A stretch of DNA of 64,000 nucleotides, taken from assembly GCA_907165135.1 (NCBI GenBank), contig OU015567.1:3167001-3231000 (forward strand), in the 5' to 3' direction. This document shows positions 11,701 to 25,538 of this stretch, piece by piece. Positions within the stretch are counted from its first letter, which is position 1, and every line of letters starts with the position of its first letter. Source of the DNA: Oikopleura dioica. Its lineage: Eukaryota > Chordata > Appendicularia > Copelata > Oikopleuridae. The notes below the pieces were generated by a model, which was not told the origin of the DNA, did no database searches, and worked only from the letters and a program-made list of their open reading frames with translations. A program made the position numbers and the translations under genes.

Positions 11701-12321
11701 GTTATTAATCGAACTAATCGGACAACAATTCGCAGTGGAAGTAACATGTCGGTCGGAAGTAGCCGCTCATCAGGTAACTCATTCGTTTTAGCCATACATG
11801 CTTTATTTAAAAATCAGGGTCTGGTCGATCAGAAAACCTCTTCTCTCGACCATCAGCTTCAACCTCTCGTCAGGCAGAGCGAGAAAAGGCTGCGGAGCAG
11901 CTTGTTCGTCGAAAAGCTCACAATCCTTTTGCCCAAAAAACTGGCGGGGAAAACAAAGAAAACGAAACGAAAGTAAAGCTCGATGAACTGCCGAAAATGG
12001 AGGTTCATCGATCCAAACCAAAGACCTCGAGGGAGAAGTTCGCCAACTTCAGGTTAGTACTTTGTTATCATCCGTTATTCGTTCACTAAAGCAATTATTT
12101 TAAGGAACAAGCAGAAAAAATCCAACGCCGCTGCCAAGTCAACCAAGGTCCAAGGCAAGATCAATTTCGGCAAGAGAAAGGATACCCCTGCCGAGCTTCC
12201 TGCCACAAAAAAGCTGAAAACCTCTTCTTCCACCCCTTCTGCCTCAAAAAATACGAGTGGATCAGCTGTGACAGCTTCTGTAAATATGGACGATTTCGCA
12301 GCTGGCTCTGACTCGGATTAG
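8780..12321 (+). CDS. WDHD1: WDHD1 / AND-1 (Ctf4) replication-fork adaptor
   Basis: Ten exons with GT-AG introns: 8780-8969, 9068-9638, 9711-10429, 10487-10670, 10716-11020, 11062-11303, 11345-11569, 11611-11773, 11818-12052, 12105-12321. The order matches AND-1: N-terminal WD40 repeats (GHEAPILSVSLDPRRELAAS, SCDGFFKIWDL), an acidic linker, then the SepB/Ctf4 beta-propeller opening GPFYDGLQPSKLQKAFQPG and continuing YVYHRGQGFEGEQYMACG and LSWAGFTDEGTPAIYDS, a helical region, and a Lys-rich tail ending DDFAAGSDSD. In animals the trimer links the CMG helicase to DNA polymerase alpha. A full C-terminal HMG box is not obvious; only a short basic segment (EKFANFRNKQKKS) is seen. Confidence 0.95.
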
Positions 12322-12360
12322 AAAAAACAAGAAAAAACATTCCTCACCTACAGTTAGGCA

Positions 12361-12926
12361 AAAATTTGGGTGCGCGTCAATAGCTACGGTTTGGGGGGTT
12401 TGCGTCAGTAGCTACGGTTGCGTCAATAGCTACGGTGCGTCAATAGCTACGGTTAAAAATGAGTCATAGGGATCATAGAAATTGACACACAGTTTAGGGT
12501 GGGCATCAACCTAGGTCGGGTTGCCGGTAATTTAGAAAATGACAAGAATCTGAAGCTATCTAAGTCGGTCGGAACGAGAGTGTTGTCGCTTTTCGCTTAC
12601 AAAAATGATACCAATATGAAAAAATACCATTTTTAGCCTTTATTCAACAAACATTGTCCACAATGTTACTTATTACTTTTTTGTAAGCGAAAAGCGACCA
12701 CACTCTCGTTCCGACCGACCTAGATAGCTTCAGATTCTTCTGGTTATCTCAATAACCGGCAAACCCGACCTAGGTTGATGCCCACTCTAAACTGTGTGTC
12801 AATTTCTATGGTCCCTATGACTCATTTTTAACCGTAGCTATTGACGCACCGTAGCTATTGACGCAACCGTAGCTACTGACGCAAACCCCCCAAACCGTAG
12901 CTATTGACGCGCACCCCAAAAATTTT
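12361..12926. mobile_element. 566-bp foldback (long inverted-repeat) element
   Basis: Two arms of about 245 bp (12361-12605 and 12677-12926) are inverted copies around a loop of about 70 bp. The outer ends share GGGTGCGCGTCAATAGCTAC and its complement. Each arm carries four copies of a GCGTCA(A/G)TAGCTACGGT motif and a segment ending in GCTTTTCGCTTAC. No coding capacity and no clear target-site duplication. It fills the gap between the WDHD1 stop and the next gene, so its right arm may form part of that gene's upstream region. Confidence 0.9.
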
Positions 12927-13014
12927 AGTTCACTGTTTTTGTTCACTCACTGCCTTTATCAATAAAAGTTTTCACAATTTCGAATCACTTTTCAAAATCT
13001 TACAATTCAAGAGG

Positions 13015-16000
13015 ATGTTGAGAAGTTCTGGCTTTCGAAATCGGCTCGTTTCCGCCTCTCAGCGACTCGCTTCTTCCTCACTTTCCTCGAAATCCCTCGA
13101 GCAAATCGGCCAGCTCCAGTTTAATCATGGCGTAATAAATGAAAGAATCCGGGATGAAATATGGGAAGGAATAATCGATCCTTCAGCCGAACTGCCAGAT
13201 AAAAATTCCACCTCGTTGTTTCTTAATGCTTATCGGCGAAGTTTTCTTGATGGGGTGCTTCCTACGAGTTCGATTTTGTCTGACTTGGAGTCGGTCGATC
13301 ATGAGCGACGCATCGCCCTTCACAATGCTAGTTTTATGAATCTTATACACGACCCTCGCAGCACTACGAGCCTAACAGAAGATGCAAAACAGTACATGAC
13401 CCTACTACGGGAATGCAAAGTCGTTGCATCGCCCCTTCTCGAAGTAGAAATGGTGCTCTGGGAGCTGTACCACGAATCGAACCAGCTCGCCATCGCGGCT
13501 GCGCAAAAATTATTAAATTTCAACCTTGAAGAAGCGAACCAAATGCGCCTGATGTTTGGCCGTCTACTGATCGAAAAATCGGCAGAATACGATGATATCC
13601 AGGGCTCGCACGCAATCATGCGCGATTTAAAGCTACCAAAGAACTTTGAGCGTTTCCTAATCCCGAGCTTCTATCGCGTGGGAAATCAAAAAGAGCAATT
13701 TGCTCAAGAGGAAAGGCTCAAAGGACTAGAACGAGGCGGCCGGGTTTCTACTGAACGCAAGAATACCTACTTATCATTGTTAGTTAACGCTGTGGAGCGA
13801 TTTGACGCAAACGAAATCAACAGAATTTTGAGAAAAATTGAAGCCGAAAAGTGGTCTCTTCGCCCAAGAGACATCGTCACACTCTACCGATCTCTTCATA
13901 ATGATGGTAAATTCGACGTAGCTCAACATCTTCGAATTCTTGAGAATTTCATGCGGCACTCAACCCCCTTCCAGCTAGTGACAAATCACGATGCGCTTTC
14001 AAAGGTGAATAAGTTCGAAGAATCAAGCCCGATGCTCTTGAAATTGTCCAAAGACGTTCTCGAGCAAAGTCCAGAAGAGCTTCCATCGCTTCTCTCTTTC
14101 ATTGCGACCCGACAGGCGATCAAGACCGACGCGAAGAATCCCAAACGAGTTCATTGGGAACGAATTAAAGCTTTTGAAGAGCGCTTCGTCGACTACTCGC
14201 TCAAGCTCTACCGAAAAAACGAGGCTGATCCAATTTTCCTCGGGTCCGTGTTTTTCGCCCAATTTGAAGAAAAATTCAAAGCCGATCGCTTGACCAACTT
14301 CGAGAAGCTCTTCCTCGAGTCCTCTGATGAAGATCGTGAAGAGCTACTTGCCGTTTTTGCTGAAAACATCTCGCTTGGATTCCCGCATTCAGAAGAAATA
14401 ACCAGGAAGAGCCTCGCTGGCTTTTCCGAAAAGTTCATCCAGTTCATTCTTCAAGCTAAAAATTCCTCCTCCACTCAGCACGAAGGCACCAATCAGCTGT
14501 TCATCTCAATCAATGACTTGCTTCTCAACGAATCTACTTCAATTTCGGCCCAGTTTTCTCAAGAAATCGCCCAGTCTTATGTCAACTGGTCAATCAAACA
14601 GCGAGGAACGAGTTCGAGCTTCGCTGCTCTCAATTTATTGCTACGAAAAATGGACATCAACGGCGATCGAGACTTGGCGATAAGACTGATCAAAGACCTT
14701 CTTCTCGCCGCTTGGAATTCGATGGACTCCGAAACCTTCCAGCGGAAGCAGTTCCACAATATCTTTAACCATATCGTTTACTACCCGATGGATTACAGCA
14801 ACTACCTCCAGAAGCAGAAAAAGTTTCAAGAGGTGATTGGCTCGCTTGAGAGCCATCAATACGTCGATTTCCCGACACAGTCGGAGAAGAACCAATTTGT
14901 TGACTTGCCAACAGAGATGAGGCAATTGCTGATTCTTGAGCCATTAGGACAGCTTTTTGGATATTTAGACGACAGTCTTCAGGTAAAACCTGTCACAGCT
15001 TTCAATTCCAGATAATGATCTTTGTAGCTGATTAAAAACGACCCGGACGAAGTGGAAGTCTCAGAACTCGCCTCAATGGTCACTCTCATCGCCACCCAGC
15101 CCCACATCCGATTCCAAGACATTGCCAAAATAAGCAAACCAGAGTACCTGGTCGCTTTGCCTTCCGATTTCATCGTCGATCTCGTCCGTGTTCTTTCAAA
15201 ATCAGATACAGCTGAGCCACTTCTCGATCTTTTCGGGAAAAATGTCGAGATTTTGAAAGTCTGCAGCGATCAAACGAAGCTTTTTGAGCTTCTACCCGGT
15301 ATTTATGACAAGATCCTCCAAACGAGTCAGTCAGAAGAGGTTATTTTCGACTTCCATGAAAAAGTGAAGGATTATGTTGCCGATGCCAGCTACGATTTTC
15401 AACCAAAGCTCTCTCAAATCGAAGTAATCAACTCGACAGAAAAGGTCTCCAGCGCCAGGTGCTTCCGCGGTAGACACATTCGAAATCTAGAATCGCTTCC
15501 TGACCTTGCGTTGTACAGCTCTCTTGCTCGATTTCCTGGATTGTCGACTTCTGCAGTGAGTAAGTTTCCTGATTCAAGAATTCCGATGCTCAAAGAAAGG
15601 TTGAAAATTGCGCTGCTGAATCGTTACGAGACCGGGCCAGAGATCATGGAAAAACTGGAAGAAGTAGGACTGGATCTTCCGCTGGATATTTCGAATATAA
15701 GAGCGCTCTTGGCCGACTTGATAAGCTCCCAAGATCGGCTCTTTTCGAAAAAGATCATGGGCAAGCTTCTGTCAGAAATGATGAACAACCTGAATCTCAA
15801 CGCCAACACCGAGCTCTTTATCGCCGCCTGCTGCTCCGGCCGACTGGACATGGCGGAGCAATTCGGCGCTCGACTTACTCAAGAAAACGTCAACCAATTC
15901 AGCGACTTCCTTGCCAAATCCTATCACTGGGAAAACGTGCGTTTAGGAGCAACACTCAACCCCGCTCGTGCGAAAATTGACCTGAACGCGATTCCAGTCG

Positions 16001-16790
16001 ACGGAAATATTTCACTGATCAAAAATCTGATCCGCGGAGTAGGAAAAATCGAAAATGAACTTGTTCGGTCGAGCTTTGTCGACGCAATCATGGAGAAATA
16101 CATCTTCTTCCTACGAGGCAACTTCGAATCTATCAAGGTAAAATGACATTTCTTGATATTTTTGTAAAATTATATATAGAACGATTCATTTGTCAGCTTT
16201 TTGCAAGACGTCAAAGAGTCCTGTGGAGATATTGGAGATACTAGATGGCTGTATTACTACAATAATTACAGTAGAATCGATCATATTCTCGAGCAAGCGA
16301 CGAAAAGCCTTACGAATCGGTCAACTTCTATTCCAAAATTATTCAAAGAAACATTTACGAAAGAAGAATTTCCTCCTGGATTTACTAAAGGAGCGCGTTT
16401 CAACTTACAAATGTGCTGGAATTAAATTTGATAACCTTTTTTGAACGCGGAAAAAAGCAATGCGAAGCTCAATTTACCAAGATTTCAAAAACAGTTCAAG
16501 TGGCGAAGTTTTCTACAGTAACGAGAATTTTGAAAAGGATTTTCTCGAGCTCATTAGGTTGGAGAAAAATCTCACTGGGAGGGATTTTGATTTGACTCAA
16601 AGACAGTTCTCTGAATGTAAGTTTTGTCTACGGGAATCGATCAATAACTGTCTTTTCAGTAACAAATGTATTGGAAGAAGATGACAAGATCGTTTTGAGA
16701 CGACTTTCGAAAGAGTGCTCGGCGCGATTTAGAGACAAATTGAAAGAAATCGAAGTTGAGAATGATCAAACTCGAGCAACTGCTGTTTAA
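13015..16790 (+). CDS. Mitochondrial helical-repeat protein (possibly LRPPRC-like)
   Basis: The ATG at 13015 gives a typical mitochondrial presequence (MLRSSGFRNRLVSASQRLAS). An upstream in-frame reading to 12904 has no ATG and runs into the foldback. Exons: 13015-14982, 15028-16137, one from 16180, one around 16455-16616, and a last exon ending DQTRATAV at 16790. The junction after the 16180 exon is unresolved. The product is about 1,150 residues, almost all amphipathic helices, fitting an alpha-solenoid. A PPR-type protein such as LRPPRC is my best guess from length, presequence and texture, but I see no clear PPR signature. An AATAAA lies at 16807. Confidence 0.8.
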
Positions 16791-16849
16791 AAACTGTATT
16801 TTAACAAATAAAGTCACATTCACTAAAATCTGAAAAGAATAATTTCTAG
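16791..16849 (+). promoter_or_regulatory. Operon-type junction: polyadenylation signal and trans-splice acceptor
   Basis: Only 59 bp separate the stop at 16790 from the next in-frame ATG at 16850. The gap holds AATAAA (16807-16812) and then TTTCTAG with its AG directly before the ATG. Closely spaced same-strand genes with a spliced-leader acceptor are the known arrangement of Oikopleura operons. That this pair is one is inferred from spacing and the acceptor. Confidence 0.6.
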
Positions 16850-19631
16850 ATGAAATTGATTCTTAACTTTGTCTTGTATTTTTTGCCGGAAATTGAAAAA
16901 ATGAGAGAATTTACGGCAGAAAAACTTCCGAAGCATTTTAAGTTTATCTTCAGCATTTTCATTTGCGCATGTTTTTACGTCGCGGTTTTCAGGCAAGAGA
17001 ACCCAGTTGTAGTCCTTTGAATTGATGTTGGTTTAGCTACCCTGGTTCAAAAAGGGAGCCAGTCTATCAGTTACCCGATGAGTACCGACTTCACGGACTG
17101 TACTGGATTTGGATGATTGTGTGTGTTGTCCTGACAGCGGCGATTTTGACGAAGAATAGTTCAATTTTTCATGCAGCTGCAGCTTTATTCACAGGATCAA
17201 TGGTCTTCATTGCGATGTTTGGATTTCCGGGGGAGAAAAATCCGTTTTTCAGCGGTGACAAACTAAAGTAAGCAACAGTTCACCCGATGTTATCAACGAA
17301 CCGGATACTAATGATTTCAATTTCAAATAATTGTCATTTCATCAGGACATTTCGTTTACCTGCGTATTTCAATTTTATATAATTTTATTGTTTCTACTCA
17401 GGAACGCGATGTGGCCCGTTTTTGGAATGATCAACTTGATGTTCCTGTTCGGCTCTCAGACTTCCGAGGGCAGGTGCGCTCAGTATATTTTGCTGCCAAA
17501 TTACGGGACGAAGATTGCAAGATCCCTCCTTTTTAATCAAATTCTCCTGTTAACCCTCAATGGCCCGTTTAGCAGTTTGCAAACAAACATTATGTCGGTA
17601 AGTTACGCAATTAAAAATGAGTTTTGGAGATATTTTTAGACCTTCGAAACTGCATCTTGTATTCTCGAAGAAAAAGACGCTTACGAGACCGAATTTCGCG
17701 ATCTTTTGAAAAAACCGATCCGAGAAGGATGGAACCAGATGCTGGAAGACTTGATCAAGTTCGAAGAACTAGAAAAAGAGATGGAAGAGCAACTAGACGC
17801 GCAAGCTCTTGATGTTGAGTCAAATGTCGAGGGAGCGACCTTTAGAGGTGATTTGCCTTTTTTATTCAAGCGTAAATGGTAATGCGTGCATTTTCAAGAG
17901 CAAACTGTCCAGAAATGCAAAGAAATGATGGTCACTGCCAATCAGAAATGCCACGATTTCGTGTACTGGAGAGTTATGATGGGCACTTGCAACGCGGCAT
18001 CATCTTCTGTTTTTGCCAAGAAAAAGATGGAGGAAATGGACGCGCATCATAAAGGAGGATTGAAGACGTTTTTCACGATTATGTCCATCAATCCTATTTT
18101 TTCTGGTATTTGCTCGTTGATTGCGGCCGGAATCAAGAATTCCTGCAACAACTTGAATATTGAAAGATGCGAACTTAGGCCAGAAGAAGGCGGTGTTCCA
18201 AGATAAGGTCTTATTAGAAATAAAATGCAAATTCTCTGGCTAAAAAATTGATAAAGCATTCGATTTGAGATCTTTTTAAGTGATGATGCGCTGGTGGAAG
18301 CTGAAAACCGACTTTTCCTTGCAGAAGATGAAATTCTTGGACAGTTCGAGGGAACTGCTTATTTCGAAGGAATAGGCCTGAAAGAGCAAAATTTTTTAGT
18401 GAAAGTTTGTCGCGACCCATAAAAAGTGATTCCCCCGCAACTTGACGAGCTCAATCCTAACCGTCTCATCGGTCGAGTAATGAAGTACAACCTCAACGCC
18501 GTCGAACTCATCGATGTTGTCCGCGCCTTTCTTCGGCTTCTTACAGTTGTCTATGGAATGTCAGCCATCTTCGACTCTTTCAACTATGTTCAAGACTTCA
18601 AAGAACTCTCCTTCGACAACAAATTCATCACGAAGCCTCTGAAGAGAAAAGATCGAAGACGAAAAGAACTTGGAAAGCCGTACATTTTCCCTCTCAAAAA
18701 ACTGGAGAAGAAGAAGTATTTTTCTTTCTTCAGCCCAAGAATCGAGACAGATGAAAAGAAATTGATCATCAAGGCCGTTTTCAGAACTATCATTTACATG
18801 GGGATTGTTTACGGAGCTGTTTGGCTGACAAACAACTTGTATATCGTTTTAAAATGGATGACAACAGGTATTTTTCCTTTAAAAATTAAAAATATAAAAT
18901 CTTCAAAGGATTCGCACAGGAGAAGATTCGAGAAATGCACCACAAACACGAAATAACCGTCATTGGCGAAGGTGTTCTAGCGCAAATCATCCGAAATACG
19001 ATCAGGTAAAAAACTCTATTGAAATCCTTGTTCATGAAATTCTAGGGCTTTTGACAAGATGGAAATCAACATCGTCCAGACCTTCAACACGACAATCTGC
19101 ATGAAAGAAATGAAGATTCTCGACCCAGACTTCCTCGACTCGATAAGAATCTACCAAATTCTCATACTTGCCTCGATAATTTCGACGCCAATAACTCTTC
19201 GATGCCGTCACGTGATTTGCTCGTATTTCTTCCCGTCGATCGCGCATGCAAGAATGATCTGGCTATACAGGAGCATCTTTCAGAATCGAAAAACTTATCA
19301 TAAGCAGGTACCGTAAAGCATGAAAAACATGGCATATAATTATTTAAGATGAGAAAAATGGCAAGAAAGCTGTATAAAACGAACAAAAAGCTTATTACTT
19401 TCTCGAGAGTTGCATTCTGGACTTTTTCAGGAGTAAAATACAAATGCCTCATTTGTCATGTAAAAGGTATTTTTACTAAATTTGAGCAAAAATAAAAATT
19501 ATTGAGGGAAACTCGTGAATTGTGCAATCTGCGAGTGTTTTTACTGCGATCAATGTTGGGCAGAATGCGATCAACTTTGCCCCGTCTGTAAAGGAGAAGA
19601 GTCAGAAATTGAAGAAAAGAAGGATGAGTGA
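16850..19631 (+). CDS. DC-STAMP/RING membrane protein (DCST1/DCST2 family)
   Basis: Two in-frame starts exist, 16850 and 16901; the first sits on the predicted trans-splice acceptor. The first intron (16993-17036) is GC-AG. Successive exons encode several hydrophobic segments (YWIWMIVCVVLTAAIL, FGMINLMFLFGSQTSEGRCA), an acidic coiled-coil region, a Cys-containing extracellular part (CNAASSSVFAKKKMEEMD; FSGICSLIAAGIKNSCNN), further TM segments (VFRTIIYMGIVYGAVWLTNN), and a C-terminal RING-like zinc-binding module (YKCLICHVK, NCAICECFYCDQCWAECDQ, LCPVC) ending EKKDE. TM bundle plus C-terminal RING matches DCST1/DCST2, which act in sperm-egg fusion in animals. DCST1 versus DCST2 cannot be decided; the junction near 18200-18420 is uncertain. 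Confidence 0.8.
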
Positions 19632-20182
19632 GACAATTTTTTCTGAAAAAAACATTGAAATAAAGAAAATCAACTTTGATTCACAAAATTTCTTTCATCG
19701 AACCTCGTGATAATTTACCTTTGATCGCCATTGTGAGAGTTTCCATAAACCAAAGCCATAAAACTCAAATTCCATGCGTCGTTTTGCCTCGACACTCGCC
19801 ATTTCAAGTGACCACGTTCTCCACTTCTTACGCAAAGCAATCACAAGACACCTTTTCATACAATTTGGAAGAGATTCCAACTAGGCGATTAATGCGTTTT
19901 CCACAATTATTGCGTCTTGAGCGATAACTAGATTTACGAGGTGTCGTTGTCCGCAAACGTCAGACGATACTTGAGAATTTCAATGCTCAAACATAATTTC
20001 ATCTATAAATTGAAAGCCTGCGGGTGCTTCGAATCAGATCAAAAATATGAAGGAATGGATTTTCAAGTCAAAGAGATTCTAGTAAAAATCTGCTTTTAAT
20101 AGAAAAGATTTGCAGTCTTTTCGAGCTCATTTTCGAGCGAATTAAGTTCCTCTTTGAAAATCCATTGATAAGCTTTCAACAG
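19632..20182. other. Intergenic region upstream of the chitinase
   Basis: Short ORFs on both strands only. The missing first exon of the chitinase should lie here, by analogy with the tiny first coding exons elsewhere in the window, but I cannot place it. Confidence 0.4.
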
Positions 20183-21740
20183 CTCTTCTCGCTTCTTCAA
20201 GCACAATCGATGCTGCCCGCATCACTTCAAATGATGTCGTCAACTCTGGCAAGAAATGGATTGTCTGCTACCATACAAACTGGTCCCAATACAGGTAAAG
20301 TTCATCAGAAAACCTTGTCGCTCATTCCTTTCTAGAAATTCTCCTGGTAAATTCTACCCAGAAGACATTGATGGCTCCCTCTGCACCCATTTGATCTACT
20401 CCTTCTCAAAAATGTGCAAGGAAAGCTCCGGCTGGACCATGTGCCCCTACGAATGGAACGACAAAGACGAGACCTGGGCCGACGGCATGTACACTCGATT
20501 CAACAACAAGAAACAAGAGTACCCTCATCTCAAGACTCTCCTCGCTGTTGGCGGCTGGAATCATGGATCGACCGATTTCACCCGAATGTTGGACGAAGGA
20601 TGGGATGCTGTTCGAACCTGGGCTAAGAATTCGATCCAGTACTGCCTCGACACTGGCTTCGATGGACTTGATCTCGATTGGGAGTACCCAGCAAAGACGA
20701 CTGTCGACACCAGTCCCCAGGAAGACTACGAGCGATTCCAGCGAATGGTCGAAATCGTCCGAGAAGAAGTCAACAAGGTCCCCGGATTCCTCCTTACCGC
20801 TGCTGTCGGAATCGGCGTTGACAAGATCTACCACGGCCCCGAGGGAGAAAACCCAAGCTACAACGTCAAGAATCTCTCTGACAACCTCGACATGATCAAT
20901 CTCATGGCATACGACATCCACGGCCACTGGGAAGAACTCACCGGACACCATGCTCCAGCTCACAATAAAATGTCCGACTCACGACTTGATTACACTGATT
21001 CAGTCGAATGGATTGTCGAAAACTGGCTCGTTCAAGGCGCTGACCCCCAGAAACTCGCTCTTGGACTTGGCGCATACGGCCGATCCTTCAAACTTGAAGA
21101 TCCGAGCAACAATGGTTACATGGCTCCAGTCAAGTTGAACTACGCAGGCCTTGGCTCAGGCGCTCCCGGACAATACACCGGCGAAGGCGGATTTCTCTCC
21201 TACTACGAGATCTGTGACAAAATTCGCAATCACGGATGGCAAGTCACTTACGATAGCGAAATCGAAGCCCCGTATGCCACTGGCCAAGGCGATTGGGTCG
21301 GATACGACGACCCCTCATCTATTGTCTACAAGACAAAGATGGCAGAGCACTACCACCTCGGAGGAATCATGTGGTGGGCCATCGATCTTGACGACTTTAC
21401 TGGTCAATTCTGCGGCCAAGGTCCCTACCCACTCATGACTGCAGCCAAGAACTACTGGCACAATGGATACACTACGACCACTGGTGCTCCAATCTCTACC
21501 CAATCGACGACTCAAGGCACTGGTTCAACCCCTAAACCAACATCCTCTCCCGGTGGCGACTGTATTTCCGGCAACTACTATCCTAATCCAGAATTGTGTG
21601 ACCACTATTTTCTCTGCTCAAACGGCGGCAATGTCGATTTCACTTGTCCTCCCGGAACCTACTGGGATACCGACAAGCTTCTTTGTGATTTCGCCCATTC
21701 TGTTGATTGCTGCAACGGAAACCGCCCATGCAATCAATAA
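20183..21740 (+). CDS. Secreted GH18 chitinase with C-terminal chitin-binding domain
   Basis: The exon ending at 20294 reads LLASSSTIDAARITSNDVV then GKKWIVCYHTNWSQYR, a signal-peptide remainder and the first beta strand of GH18. A 41-nt intron leads to 20336 and one long exon to TAA at 21740. The catalytic motif FDGLDLDWEYP (DxxDxDxE) is intact, as are YDIHGHWE, LALGLGAYGRSFKL and GGIMWWAIDLDDF. A Thr/Ser/Pro linker (about 21460-21550) leads to a CBM14/peritrophin domain with six Cys (CISGNYYPNPELCDHYFLC ... FTCPPGTYWD). It hydrolyses chitin outside the cell. The initiator exon upstream of 20183 is not located. Confidence 0.92.
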
Positions 21741-21899
21741 TCAAAACAGATAAATAACGGATCTCTCGCAACGGACTGACACGAAACTCGACGATACCAT
21801 TTTTTCTCAAGGTGTTCAATAATACCGACCCATTTCTTTATTTCTTTCTGCATAAATTCATCAATAAAACATGTTACGATGAAGTAAAACTGATTTGTT

Positions 21900-23157
21900 T
21901 CAATCAGAAATACAGTAATTCTCTGAAACTTGAAAAAGCACTGGAACAGCCCAATTATCTTTGTGGCTCCCAATTACTTCAGTTTCGGAAATCTCAAAGC
22001 CGCTCAGATCTATTCTTTCGATAGAGTAATCCCAATACGGTCCATAACCAGCAAAGATGAAAATAGATGAGTCGATGAGAATTGACGAGCCTCGGTAATT
22101 CGACTAAAAGGTCAATTTAGAGCAGTGACTATTTGCAGAGAAATAAGACCTTTTGAAGACTTCCAAGTGAAGACCAAATATCATCTTTGAGAATCCAGAC
22201 CTCTTTGGTATAAACATACGTATCTCTGTCATATCCAGCGGCAAGAATCATTTCACCTGTTGGAAGTCCAGTTAGTGTATGTCCAAAAAGATTTCTAAAA
22301 TCATTCAAAACAACGTATGCTTTTTTACTACTTTGGGTGGTCAGCAAGAAGTATCCAGCCATCAGAAAAGAGTGTCTCTACTTTACCAAAACCGTCGCTT
22401 TCGCTGCTACCTACAGTAGTTGGATTTCCATTGTACAGTCCGAGTTTTCCTAGCTGATGCGTGTAAGCGGTCGAGAAGGTTGTTGAAACTTGTTCGCCAT
22501 CAAAAAGTTCACACGATGAATACGGCTTGCCGTCTTCGAAGCAAATCAGAACTTAAAAATAACCTTTTTTTGGTCAAAATAATAGGTAAATACCCTCATC
22601 ATTCATTGCCAGAGCAGCACCACCATAAGAAATATTGAAACTCGTGCGAACAGAAAGCTCAGAAAAGACGCAACCTTTGAGCTTTGCGATCTTTCTCGGA
22701 TCAGATGCCCCGCCAAATATATGAAGATCATCAAAGAGGATGGCATAAACCGAGTATTTCGTGTAATCATCAGAAGGAGCATCAATAGAGGGCGTTTTCT
22801 TGAAGGAACCATCATGCGAAATAAGATAATTGTCCATCATACTATAGGTGAAAACAAGGAGGAAATAATCCTAAAAATAGTTTAATGCACCAATCGAACT
22901 TTTATTTAAACCGATTGATTTGGACAGAATTGATTGCTGCAACTAACACACCCATTTGGACAATTCTCCCCACAGGGACAAAAAGTATCGCAATCTTAAA
23001 GTTGTATTATTTAAATTTTTAAATAATGGAAAAATTGGGTACCTGTGTAATCAGACCGACATTGATCATCGCAAAAAGTCGAGTCGCAAAATGCAAGGCA
23101 GTCAAGATAGTCGAGTCTACATTGTGTCGAACAAACTTCATATAGATCCTCGTCGCT
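21900..23157 (-). CDS. Cys-rich / kelch-repeat protein (5' end not found)
   Basis: The exon at 23157-23043 reads a dense Cys pattern (CSTQCRLDYLDCLAFC, FCDDQCRSDY), continued after a short intron by CDTFCPCGENCPNGCVSC. The next exon has kelch-like beta-propeller repeats: VYAILFDDLHIFGGASDP, SYGGAALAMNDE, LTGLPTGEMILAAGYDRDTY, SSIFIFAGYGPYWDY. It ends VSENYCISD and TGA at 21900. Likely secreted or surface-attached, from the Cys pattern. Near 22330-22400 the frame changes between FSDGWILLADHPK and SSKKAYVVLNDF, and I could not find a clean intron, so an unrecognised junction or a frameshift remains possible. Confidence 0.7.
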
Positions 23158-24396
23158 AAATAATTGTAGAATCAAGTCATAAAATATGCTTTTATTACAT
23201 GCAAGACTCTTTCGAAAGAAAATGTTTCGATTTTCTTAAAATCTCTGGTGAAAAACAATTGCTTGGAGCAAAAAGCATCGTAGACAAAATTATTGAAAAC
23301 AAATTAATCATTTGAAAAAAATATTCTCGAATCCTGCATAGAATTTAACGAGAGCGACGATTTTAAAAATCATTAAAATTTTATGAATCTGCAAACTCTT
23401 TATTTGCTCTTTCCAGAACATCGACAATTCGAGCAAATTTTACATGAAGCCGCGTGATACTCAGCAATCGTTGACAGCGGGTTCACGCTTTTTCAAAGAA
23501 TGTGAACCGCCTCCATTTTTATTAGAAACTCTATTAGAAACATCAACTTCCTCATTGACGGACCTAAAAGCAAGGTCAGCGCCAAAGTGGAGCCCAAACC
23601 TATTAAGAAAGGTCATCTTCATTGCTTTTATTTATCGGTTTGTTTGATTTTTTATTGATAGTACGGAAGGCCGCGCATTTATGTGAGACTCTAAATAAGA
23701 AGTTCTCAAAGCATCACTCACCAGCTTATTAACTTGATTACGATGAATTTTCACAACAATTTCTTATCTCATCGAAGATTCTGGTGCCGTTGTCGAGAGC
23801 GTCGAAATTTGCAATCATCAAACAAATCTAGTCCCTTAAAATCCTTAAAATTTCTAATTGTTGTACGAAATAACTACCAAAAGTCGTTTTGTATCAGAAA
23901 GGCAGTAAATTCAATCATTATACACGTATACAGTATACGGTATACTCTTTAAATTTTCAAATATGATACAGTCAGCAATTTAAAGAGCTTGAAAGAAAAG
24001 TTCCTGAAAAACCTGAACTCCTGAAACTCCTCTTTTTGAAGGGGACAGTTGCCTACCCGGCGAAAAACCCAAAATCTGGCCGCTTTTTTTCGGCAAATTA
24101 TTTCTGAAATTCGGCCAATTTTCAGGTTTTCACTGTATAACATATTTCATCAATGATTTTTATCGATGGGGGTTTTTTGATATTTCAAACCCGGCAAATC
24201 TGATTCAGGGCTAAAAATATGAACAAAAAAGTTGAAACTATTTGACCCTATATTTCATTATGCAGCATTTATGCTCAATTTACATAACATCGAAGCCTTT
24301 GGCGCCATCTCAGAAGGCGAATAAAACCAAGCTTATCTTGAGAACATTCCATCACAAATAAAAATACCTAAAATAACTTCACCAAAAAGAAATATA
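23158..24396. other. 1.2-kb gap without a supported gene
   Basis: AT-rich. It includes short palindromic TATAC motifs (CGTATACAGTATACGGTATAC near 23925) and a 67-codon plus-strand ORF at 23444-23647 that I cannot support. The 5' end of the kelch gene (minus) should lie in it. Confidence 0.45.

Positions 24397-25538
<1,142 letters not shown>

Noticed and set aside
12904-13014. N-terminal extension of the mitochondrial protein
   Set aside because: The frame is open but has no ATG and overlaps the foldback end; the presequence starts cleanly at 13015.
20101-20215. Minus-strand helical reading KKREELLKAYQWIFKEELNS
   Set aside because: It overlaps the signal-peptide exon of the chitinase on the other strand, and no upstream exon fits inside the chitinase gene.
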